A stretch of DNA of 14,813 bases. Source: Planctomycetota bacterium (GTDB lineage: Bacteria; Planctomycetota; UBA1135; GCA-002686595). The stretch covers positions 1 through 14,813 of the forward strand of contig JAQBVH010000013.1 in NCBI GenBank assembly GCA_027623615.1, written 5' to 3'. Position numbers and translations under genes: made by a program. The notes below the pieces were generated by a model. The model was given only the letters and a program-made list of their open reading frames with translations. It ran no database searches and was not told the origin of the DNA. Shown piece after piece: positions 6,680-13,475 of this stretch; positions within the stretch are counted from its first letter, which is position 1, and every line of letters starts with the position of its first letter.

Positions 6680-9151
6680 TCACTTGTTCGACGAGCCGCC
6701 CATGCGTTCGAGGGCAGTCAAGGCCGCCGCGCGGACGGAGGCGTCGTCGTCCTCGATCAGGTCGAGCAGCGTGGCGACCCCGCCCACGTCGCCGAGGGCC
6801 GCGATCGCGTGGGCAGCGGCGACGCGCCGCGTGGGGTCACCACTGGCCACGTTGCGCTGGATGGTCTCGATCGCGCGCAGCTTGGTGTCGGCGCCGAAGC
6901 TGGCTGCGGTCAGCCGGTAGGAGGCGTAGCGCTCGAGCATGTCGAGGGACTTGAGCGCCACCTCACGCATGAAGCCGTCCGGGTGCTGAATGAAGGGCAG
7001 CAGCAGCGCGGGCTCCACGCCCAGGTCGCGCTGACCGGCAGCTTCGATCAGGTTGTGCGCCACATTCTGGCGGCTGACGACTCCGGGCGTCAGACCGCGG
7101 CGAATGAGCTGCGCCGCTTCCTCGACGGGCAGGTGATCCAACTCGACCTCGCCGTAGAGCCCATCCGTCAGGCGCTGATTGGGAGCGACCACCTCGGCCA
7201 GGCGGGTCCACAGGCCCGGCCAGCGCCGCATGTCATCCTCCCAGTAGCTCTCGAGGATGTCGAACATCACCTGGATGCGCTCGTCGAGTTGCTGCTCGGT
7301 CTCCCCGTCGCGCAGCTCGTAGGCCCTCGGCAGCAGCTTGGCGCACGACTCGGGTCCACCGAGGAGGATCAGCAGCGCCACGGTCACCTCCTGGGCCCAC
7401 TGGTCGGCCTCGCGCTCCCCGTTGACCAGCTTCGCGTAGCCGTCGACCAGGTCGAGCAGGTCCTGATCGCTCTCCCGCGCCAACACCAGCGAGCCAGCGG
7501 CCCTGTCCCCGTTCGTCCACAGGTCCTGCAGGAGATGCGGCGGCCGGTCGACGAGGGACATTCCGACCTCCGTGTGCATGGCGAGCATCAGCTCGTAGGC
7601 CATGATCCGCATCGACACCTCCGGGCTGGCCGTCAGGCGGCGCGCCAGGCTGGAGAGATCGGGTCGCGGAGTGATCCGCAGGAGATCGCTCAAGGCGTCG
7701 CGTTCCCTACCGGGCACCTGGTCCAGGAACGCTTCCGCCGCGGCGGAGGGATCCTGCGCACCTGCGAGGTACGCAGCGACCACCTGGGACCGGCTGCGCT
7801 TCACCCAGCTGGCGAGTTCGCTCAGCTTCCGGTAGGTGTCCCAGATGGCCGGCAGCTCCTGCTTGCGCAGACCAAAACGAGCCCAGTAGGCGTACTCCGG
7901 CTCGCTGCCGCGGCTGTTGTGCTTGAAGGTCAGGCTGATGCGGTCCTCGACGATGCCCGGCATCAACGGCAGCACCGCCTCGGGCAAGGCCGCTCGGTCG
8001 AGCTTGGTGACGAGACCGTTCCATGCCGAAGCGCGCATGTACTGGTTGCGGACCTGCAGCGCCGCGACGTACTGGTCGATGGTCAGGTCGCCCGACTCCA
8101 GCAGGCTCTTCGCGCTCGACTCGCTCCCAGCGCTCACCGGCAGCGCCTCGACGTACTCGATCATCCGCGGGAGGACCACCTCCCTGATCGCCGGCGAGAA
8201 GGTGGCTGCGTTCAGGGACCAGCGCGCGACCGACGGCTCGTCCAGGCAGGCGAGCGCGAGGTCTCGATACGCACCGACCGTCGACTCCGTGCAACGCGCG
8301 AGGTACCTGTAGGAAACCGAGTTGATCACCGACCGCCGCAGCTCGTTCGACCCTACACTCCTCGCGTAGGTCGCGATCTCCCGCAGCAAGGTGTCGTCCG
8401 CCGCGGCCAGCGGATCGGTCGCAGCCTGAGGCCAGCGCGGAACCATCTGCTCCACGAACTGCGTCATCGCCTCCTCACGCGCCTCGTGCTCGGGGATCGA
8501 GGGCACCTTCGACCAGAAGCCCCCGAATCCGGCGACGACCAGGTGGCGAGCGATCGAACCGCGCAGCACGACCTCTGCGCTGATCAGCGCTTCGCCCAGC
8601 GCCTCGTCGGCCGCTTGGATGTCCTTGGCCACGAGATGCACGAGGGCACGCGCGCTCAGGTTGACCACCTCCGGCCGCGGACTGCGCAGGCCCTCCTCGA
8701 GCACAGGTAGCGCGCGGGTGCCGTAGGCCGCGAGCGCGAGCAACGCCTGCTCCGGGTCCCCCATCACCATGCGCTCGATCGTCTGGCGCACGTTGACCAG
8801 CACCGCGTCCTCCTTGGCCGGTAGCTCGAGCTTCTCCAGGTCGGCGAGGTTCTTGCGCAGGTTGACGTGGGACGGGTAGCGCAGGATCGCTGCCTCGAAG
8901 ACCTCACGCGCTTGCGCGAGTCGGCCCAGCTCCATCAAGCACCTCCCCAGGCTCTGGCTGGTCAGGCCGCCGTTGTCGTCCGGGTACTTCTCCAGGAGCT
9001 GCCGGTAGAGGTCGGCCGCCGCGTCGAAGTCGCGCAGCGCGGTCTCCTGGTAGTAGGCGGCGTAGTAGAGGGCGTTGCGCTCGTCGTCCTCCTGGGCATA
9101 CGCGGGCAAGGCCAGGGCGAGGGGGAAGAGCAAGCTTGCGAGTCGGATCAT
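6680..9151 (-). CDS. Exported TPR and HEAT-repeat protein
   Basis: An 823-residue all-helical scaffold protein, probably periplasmic. The signal peptide is clear: MIRLASLLFPLALALPAYA, cleaved before Q20. Residues 25-93 form two TPR-like hairpins (ALRDFDAAADLYRQLLEKYP, then LGRLAQAREVFEAAILRYP). HEAT-like helical pairs follow (about 120-200, with GTRALPVLEEGLRSPRPEV), then a long helical middle, and the C-terminal 68 residues are clear HEAT repeats (DPTRRVAAAHAIAALGD, DDASVRAAALTALERMG). No enzyme motif is seen; such proteins usually act through binding partners. The frame is open to 9295, but the ATG at 9151 is preferred because it begins the signal peptide and has AAGGAG 6 nt upstream. It is the last gene of a same-strand run behind the lipoprotein/kinase/regulator genes with a 109-nt gap, so it may be co-transcribed with them or be a target of the regulator. 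Confidence 0.85.
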   Translation of the reverse strand: MIRLASLLFPLALALPAYAQEDDERNALYYAAYYQETALRDFDAAADLYRQLLEKYPDDNGGLTSQSLGRCLMELGRLAQAREVFEAAILRYPSHVNLRKNLADLEKLELPAKEDAVLVNVRQTIERMVMGDPEQALLALAAYGTRALPVLEEGLRSPRPEVVNLSARALVHLVAKDIQAADEALGEALISAEVVLRGSIARHLVVAGFGGFWSKVPSIPEHEAREEAMTQFVEQMVPRWPQAATDPLAAADDTLLREIATYARSVGSNELRRSVINSVSYRYLARCTESTVGAYRDLALACLDEPSVARWSLNAATFSPAIREVVLPRMIEYVEALPVSAGSESSAKSLLESGDLTIDQYVAALQVRNQYMRASAWNGLVTKLDRAALPEAVLPLMPGIVEDRISLTFKHNSRGSEPEYAYWARFGLRKQELPAIWDTYRKLSELASWVKRSRSQVVAAYLAGAQDPSAAAEAFLDQVPGRERDALSDLLRITPRPDLSSLARRLTASPEVSMRIMAYELMLAMHTEVGMSLVDRPPHLLQDLWTNGDRAAGSLVLARESDQDLLDLVDGYAKLVNGEREADQWAQEVTVALLILLGGPESCAKLLPRAYELRDGETEQQLDERIQVMFDILESYWEDDMRRWPGLWTRLAEVVAPNQRLTDGLYGEVELDHLPVEEAAQLIRRGLTPGVVSRQNVAHNLIEAAGQRDLGVEPALLLPFIQHPDGFMREVALKSLDMLERYASYRLTAASFGADTKLRAIETIQRNVASGDPTRRVAAAHAIAALGDVGGVATLLDLIEDDDASVRAAALTALERMGGSSNK

Positions 9152-9157
9152 CGGTCT

Positions 9158-9163
9158 CTCCTT
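9158..9163 (-). promoter_or_regulatory. Shine-Dalgarno site deciding the start of the TPR/HEAT gene
   Basis: On the minus strand AAGGAG lies 6 nt before the ATG at 9151. It is the clearest ribosome binding site in the window. It rules against the longer frame starting at 9295, which would overlap the response regulator gene by 35 nt. Confidence 0.75.
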
Positions 9164-9260
9164 CGGGCGTGGGATACGGCCCCAGTTGGGAGACTGATCC
9201 TCGTCGCTCGCGCTGTACCAGCGGGTCCCGAAGGTGTCCCGATGACGTACCGAGTTCCCC

Positions 9261-9950
9261 TCAGGCGCCCGGGGCAGCCATGCGATAGCCGGCACCGGTG
9301 ACCGTCACCACGATGCGCGGGTCGCTCGGATCGAGCTCGATCTTCTTGCGCAGACGCGCCATGTGGTTGTCCAGGGTGCGGGTCGTCCCGGCCTGGCGCA
9401 CGCCCCAGATGTCCTTGAGCAGCGCTGCGCGCTCCACGACCTGACCGACACGGGCGGCGAGGTAGGCGAGCACTTCGGCCTCCAGCGGCGTCAGCTCCTC
9501 TTCCCGGTCCGTGTGGTGCACGCGCCGGCCAGCCAGGTCGAGGCGCACCTCGCCGTAGCTCAGGACCTCGAGGCTCGCGCCTCCTCCCGCGCGGCGCAGC
9601 AGCGCGTCGATGCGCGCCCGCAGGAGCGCCAGGGCGAAGGGCTTGGTCACGTAGTCGTCGGCCCCGAGGCCGAGGCCCATGACCTGGTCCATCTCCTGCC
9701 CGCGCGCGCTCAAGCACAGCACGGCGCGCTGATCGCCTGCCGCGCGCAGCTCGCGCAAGAGGTCGAGGCCATCCCCGTCCGGCAGGTTCAGGTCGAGCAC
9801 GACCAGCGCCGGGTCGAAGCTGGCCAGCGACGCCCGCGCCGATGCGCAATCCGCCGCGTGTTCGACCTGATGGCCGTCCGCCTCCAGGTTGAAGGCCAGA
9901 CCGCGGGCCAGCGCCGCGTCATCCTCGACGAGGAGCACCTTCGCCGTCAT
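9261..9950 (-). CDS. OmpR/PhoB-family DNA-binding response regulator
   Basis: A 229-residue two-component response regulator, full length for the family. The receiver domain (1-120) has the acidic pair E9/D10-D11, phosphoacceptor D53 in VVLDLNLPDGDG, S81 at the switch position, Y100 and K103 in DDYVTKPF. All key residues are present. The winged-helix DNA-binding domain (about 130-225) has LTPLEAEVLAYLA, the recognition helix TTRTLDNHMARLRKKIE (189-205) and the wing VTVTGAGYRM. Phosphorylation by the adjacent kinase should promote dimer binding to promoter direct repeats; target sites are not identifiable here. The ATG overlaps the kinase stop as ATGA, with GGGAG upstream at 9959-9963, showing translational coupling. 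Its output probably includes its own operon, which is inference. Confidence 0.96.
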   Translation of the reverse strand: MTAKVLLVEDDAALARGLAFNLEADGHQVEHAADCASARASLASFDPALVVLDLNLPDGDGLDLLRELRAAGDQRAVLCLSARGQEMDQVMGLGLGADDYVTKPFALALLRARIDALLRRAGGGASLEVLSYGEVRLDLAGRRVHHTDREEELTPLEAEVLAYLAARVGQVVERAALLKDIWGVRQAGTTRTLDNHMARLRKKIELDPSDPRIVVTVTGAGYRMAAPGA

Positions 9951-11707
9951 GCGTTCATCTCCCGGGGCAACTCGAGGCGCATTTCACAGCCGCCACCTTC
10001 ACGATCCAGGCCTTCGAGCCGACCGCCGGCCGCGCGTGCCACCTCGCTCGCGAGGGCCAACCCGAGCCCGGCCCCGCGGGCGGTCGTGTCCGGGCCACGG
10101 GTGAAGCGTTCGAACAGGACGGCGCGCTCGACGGGCAATCCGGGGCCCCGGTCGAGGACGCGCACGCGCGCCAGGCCAGCCTTGCTCTCGAGCCGCACCT
10201 CGACGAGGCCTCCGCCGTGCACGCGCCCGTTCGCGATCAGGTTGCCGATCGCGCCGCGCAGGGCCGCATCGTCGGCCCGCACCAGCACGGGCACCCCGAG
10301 TGTTGTGATTGTCAGTTGCCCCTCCGCGAAGAGTGGCCGGTGCGTCTCGAACAGGCCGCGCACGAGCGCCCCCAACTCGACGCGTGTCGTGCCGACCGAT
10401 CCAGCGTCCAGGCGCTCGAGGTCCAGGGCCGACTGGGCCAGGTCCGAGAGCGCTCCCGCCTCGTCGACGATCGTCTGAGCGAAGGAGCGCGCCTCTTCCT
10501 CGTTGCGCGCGCGCCCCTCCACGAGCGTCTCGGCGTACAGCCGCATCACCGCGAGCGGCGTACGCAGGTCGTGCCCCACCCGCTGCACGAAGGCCGCCCG
10601 CTCTTCTGCCACGGCGCGCTCGCGGCGCACCGCGCGCCAGGTGGTCATCACCGCCGCCAGCCCGAGCACGAGCAAGAGGATCAACCCGCCCCCGATCAGG
10701 CCCAGGTGCCGGGTCCTGCGCTGGGCGAGCTCCGTTCGCGGCAGGCTCGCCACGCAGACCTGGCCCGGCAAGAGCGAGCCGAGGGTGACCATCTCGACCA
10801 GTCCGTCGTGGGTAGCGCTGGCCCGGTCAGCTCGATCCGTGAACGTTCCCGCCGGGGCGCTGGGCAGGGGCGCTTCTGCGAAGCGCAGCCCCCCGTCTTC
10901 GTCCGGCGCCCAGGCGACCAAGTGGGCCCCGAGCACGACGGCGCCCCGCGTCACGTCCGCTGGCGGAACGAGGTCCCGCAAGCGCGTGATGCGGGCGAGC
11001 TGCGTGCGCCGCGCTGCGAGTACGGGCTGGGCTGCGGGGCCGAGCTGGGACAAGAGGCCTAGGACGGCGGGGTCCGCATCGAGGCCAAGGTGCTTGACCA
11101 GGTCATGCGCCAGGTCCGGGTCGCCGCTGCCCTCCCGCTCGGCATCGGCCCTGTGCAGCAGCACGCGCGCGAGCAAGGCCTCGCTCGTCGTGCAGGTCTC
11201 TGGAGTCAGGAGCCCCACGAGGTCCTCGGTCAGGCGACGCGCCTGCACCTCGTCGCCGGCGCGACGCTCCAGGGCGGCGTGACGGTGGAGGGCGATCAGC
11301 TGGCAGACCAGGGTGTTGCGACTCGAGCCTGCGGCGCGGTACGACTCGCGCGCCTCGGCCTGGGTCGCCGGGTCGCGTTCGAGGGACGCGGCCTGATCGA
11401 GGAAGAAGCGACCCTCTGTGTCGGTCAGGGGCGCGAGGGTCAGGTGCAGGAGTGGCTCGGGCTCGGCCGGATGCACGAAGCGGCCGTCCCGACCCCGAAC
11501 CGCCGCCGCGCCATCTCCCGCCGCCTGGACAACGAGCTCGCCGGCCAGCGAGGTGACCGTGCCCGCGTACGAGCGCGCCTGCGCCGAGAGCGCGCTGCGC
11601 TCTCCGAGCTCGAAGGCCTGACGTTCGCGCACGAACAGCCCGACCGCCAGCCCGACGAGGAGCAGGGCCGCGAGGCCGAACACGAGCGCGCCGCTGTGCG
11701 CCCTCAA
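9947..11707 (-). CDS. Sensor histidine kinase with large extracytoplasmic helical sensor region
   Basis: A 586-residue membrane kinase, partner of the adjacent OmpR-type regulator. TM1 is about 6-26, TM2 about 334-357, and roughly 305 residues between them face the periplasm. That region is helical and TPR-like around 105-230 (EARESYRAAGSSRNTLVCQL, HRHAALERRAGDEVQARRL, EALLARVLLHRADAE). No HAMP domain is seen: TM2 runs through a short helix directly into HisKA. The H-box is VGHDLRTPL with H379. The ATPase domain has the N-box IGNLIANGRVH (N489, N493), G1 DRGPGLP (519-525), F-box LFERF (531-535) and G2 GAGLGLALA (545-553), so it should be active. The start is a TTG at 11707-11705 that overlaps the upstream lipoprotein stop (TTGA). 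A GGAG 8 nt before it favours this start over the GTG at 11683. The ligand is unknown. Confidence 0.95.
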   Translation of the reverse strand: MRAHSGALVFGLAALLLVGLAVGLFVRERQAFELGERSALSAQARSYAGTVTSLAGELVVQAAGDGAAAVRGRDGRFVHPAEPEPLLHLTLAPLTDTEGRFFLDQAASLERDPATQAEARESYRAAGSSRNTLVCQLIALHRHAALERRAGDEVQARRLTEDLVGLLTPETCTTSEALLARVLLHRADAEREGSGDPDLAHDLVKHLGLDADPAVLGLLSQLGPAAQPVLAARRTQLARITRLRDLVPPADVTRGAVVLGAHLVAWAPDEDGGLRFAEAPLPSAPAGTFTDRADRASATHDGLVEMVTLGSLLPGQVCVASLPRTELAQRRTRHLGLIGGGLILLLVLGLAAVMTTWRAVRRERAVAEERAAFVQRVGHDLRTPLAVMRLYAETLVEGRARNEEEARSFAQTIVDEAGALSDLAQSALDLERLDAGSVGTTRVELGALVRGLFETHRPLFAEGQLTITTLGVPVLVRADDAALRGAIGNLIANGRVHGGGLVEVRLESKAGLARVRVLDRGPGLPVERAVLFERFTRGPDTTARGAGLGLALASEVARAAGGRLEGLDREGGGCEMRLELPREMNA

Positions 11708-13245
11708 CGCTCCGGCTCCGGACGCTCGAGGACGAGCCCGACCTGAGGCTGACTTGGATCGACGCCGCGCCGCACGAGCACGCCGTCCAGATACAGGTCG
11801 TGCGGCCCGGGCATCAAACCGCGCAGCTCGAACGCGCCACCCTTCTTCGAGAAGGCCTCGCGCTCGCCGTCGAAGCTCCAGGGCCGCGCCTCGATCTTCG
11901 TGCGCGGCGGCAGCGGCTGCTGCGGATCAACGAGCGTGCCCTTGATCGAGAGGCCGGCCGCGACGACGAGCTCGAAGTCCTCGCTGCCCGCCTCGACCGG
12001 AATCGCCGCGGGGCTGACCGCGAGGCCACCGTGCTGCGCGTTCCACGCACCCCGGGCCACCCCGACCAACCACACGCCGCCCGGGACATGGTCGAAGCGG
12101 AAGCTGCCGTCTTCCCCGGTGATCGTCGTCGCGCGGTTGAGGTGCTTGTGCCCCAGATAGGTCGCGCGCGGACCGCGCTCGGGATCGGGCGCGACGAGAC
12201 AGAGCTGGACCTCAGGCAGGGCGTTGCCGTCCTGGTCGATCAGCCGGCCCGCGATCGGACCCTCCGGAGGCAGCTGGAGGGGGAACTCGACCGGCTCTGG
12301 ACCCTCGAGCAGGAACGACTCGGCGCTGCGGTAGCGCAGGTCTCCCACCCGCCCGTGGTGCAGGCTGGCCGTGCCCCCCGGCGCGTGGATACGGAGCTCG
12401 AGCGGGACGCCGAGCGGGAGCTGGCGCAGGCGCGCGGTCCCGCCCTCGTCCGTGGTCCCCTCGTGGATCTCGTCGTGTCCGTCGAGGCGGCTGAGGCGCA
12501 CCCGGACGTGCGCCGGCGTGCCGTCGGTCTCGGTGACGTGGATGCGCACCTCACCGGCAGGCTCGAGGCGCACGATCAGCTCGGCGTCGGCATCGGGCAG
12601 GGTGAGCGCCCGACCCGGCCAGCCTTCCGCGCGCACCCACGCCTCGCTGCGACGCACCGGGAAGGCGAGCTCGAAGCTGCCGTCCAGAGCGGTGCGCGTC
12701 TGCCGGTCGTCGAGCCACAGGTTGGTGTCCGCCAGCGCCTCCCCCCGGGGGGCCAGCACGCGGCCGCGGAGGGTGCGTGTCCCCTCGGGTAGCCAGATCA
12801 CATGCTCGCGCGGTTCTCCCGCGCCCATGGCCGCGATCGATTGGAGCTTGCGCTGATCCCCGCAGAACACGGCCACGTCGAGGGGGACGTCGACCGGCAC
12901 GTCGAAGGAGACGATCGACTGGCCCGCCTCGACCTCGATCAGCTCGCCGAGGCCGACCAGGAGGGACATGCGTCCCTCTTGGGTCGACGGGTCGGAGGGT
13001 CGACTCACCCGCCAGCGCACGAAGAAGCTGGACGGGACGAGGATCTCGTCCTGGCCCTGCTCCAAGACGACGAGCGTCAGCTTGGCGCAGGGCGCGGCCG
13101 GCGGTGTGGGGACCGGGTCCGCGTCGCCATGCGCGGGGGCGTCCTCGATGGCCGTGGCCTGTGGCTGCGGATCAGCCCCAGGCTCCGGCGAGCAGGCAGC
13201 CAGCGCCAGCGAGGCGGCCAGGAGGAGAACCAGGATGGTGCGCAT
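11704..13245 (-). CDS. Lipoprotein with repeated carboxypeptidase-regulatory-like domains, linked to two-component system
   Basis: A 513-residue exported lipoprotein of unknown function. The signal MRTILVLLLAASLALAAC has a good lipobox (LAAC, Cys18), followed by a Pro/Ala/Asp-rich linker to about 52. Four beta-sandwich repeats of carboxypeptidase-regulatory-like type follow a first unclassified beta region: about 157-218 (LRGRVLAPRGEALADTNLWL, ALDGSFEL), 232-292 (VRIHVTETDGTPAHVRVRL, DEGGTARL), 328-405 (IAGRLIDQDGNALPEVQL, GEDGSFRFDHVPGG) and 442-495 (LSIKGTLVDPQQPLPP, KGGAFELRGLMPG). It is the first gene of the run, and its TGA overlaps the kinase TTG start, so the two products are probably made in linked amounts. 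I infer that it senses or presents a signal to the kinase ectodomain, or is simply co-regulated with it. No catalytic motif is seen. No clear Shine-Dalgarno precedes its ATG. Confidence 0.85.
   Translation of the reverse strand: MRTILVLLLAASLALAACSPEPGADPQPQATAIEDAPAHGDADPVPTPPAAPCAKLTLVVLEQGQDEILVPSSFFVRWRVSRPSDPSTQEGRMSLLVGLGELIEVEAGQSIVSFDVPVDVPLDVAVFCGDQRKLQSIAAMGAGEPREHVIWLPEGTRTLRGRVLAPRGEALADTNLWLDDRQTRTALDGSFELAFPVRRSEAWVRAEGWPGRALTLPDADAELIVRLEPAGEVRIHVTETDGTPAHVRVRLSRLDGHDEIHEGTTDEGGTARLRQLPLGVPLELRIHAPGGTASLHHGRVGDLRYRSAESFLLEGPEPVEFPLQLPPEGPIAGRLIDQDGNALPEVQLCLVAPDPERGPRATYLGHKHLNRATTITGEDGSFRFDHVPGGVWLVGVARGAWNAQHGGLAVSPAAIPVEAGSEDFELVVAAGLSIKGTLVDPQQPLPPRTKIEARPWSFDGEREAFSKKGGAFELRGLMPGPHDLYLDGVLVRRGVDPSQPQVGLVLERPEPER
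11716..11719 (-). promoter_or_regulatory. Ribosome binding site supporting the TTG start of the kinase
   Basis: On the minus strand GGAG lies 8 nt before the TTG at 11707-11705, inside the last codons of the lipoprotein gene. A second GGAG (11710-11713) is only 2 nt away and too close. The site makes the unusual TTG start credible and points to translational coupling. Confidence 0.5.
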
Positions 13246-13351
13246 CGTTGCCCATTACTCTGCACGAGCCTCCCCCGTGAGTGGAGAATCGGTGGGAAGA
13301 TCATCTCTCTCGGCGCGTCGAAACAGGGGGCCGTGGGATCAGACTCTCCTG

Positions 13352-13451
13352 GGCGACCCCGTTGGGGCCGCCTACGCCTCCTGCGGAGGCGCGGGTGTCT
13401 CTTGGCGCCACACCCCACGGTGTGGCAGCCCGGAGTCTGCACCCAAGGCGC
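13352..13451 (+). repeat. Structured 100-nt intergenic element, copy B
   Basis: Second copy of the element at 5034-5133 (82 of 100 identical, no gaps, same orientation). Stems are GGCG-a-CCCC-gtt-GGGG-c-CGCC (13352-13372), CGCCTCC-tgc-GGAGGCG (13375-13391) and CCACACC-ccac-GGTGTGG (13408-13425), with GCGCC (13405-13409) / GGCGC (13447-13451) as the outer pairing. All stems seen in copy A are kept while both loops differ. It lies between the divergent lipoprotein gene and the exported protein at 13476, ending 24 nt before that start codon. The remaining gap (13246-13351) shows nothing recognisable. Confidence 0.8.
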
Positions 13452-13475
13452 GGACTCCTGGCTGGACACGCACAC

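Noticed and set aside
6617..8710. 697-codon open frame on the plus strand
   Set aside because: It is antisense to the TPR/HEAT gene, has no recognisable domain, and its composition is typical of high-GC shadow frames.
9181..9223. Small hairpins CCCA-gt-TGGG and CGCTG-tac-CAGCG between regulator and TPR/HEAT genes
   Set aside because: Stems of 4-5 bp without a T-tract are too weak to call a terminator or operator.
9152..9295. 48-residue N-terminal extension of the TPR/HEAT protein
   Set aside because: It would bury a clear signal peptide and overlap the response regulator gene; AAGGAG supports the ATG at 9151.
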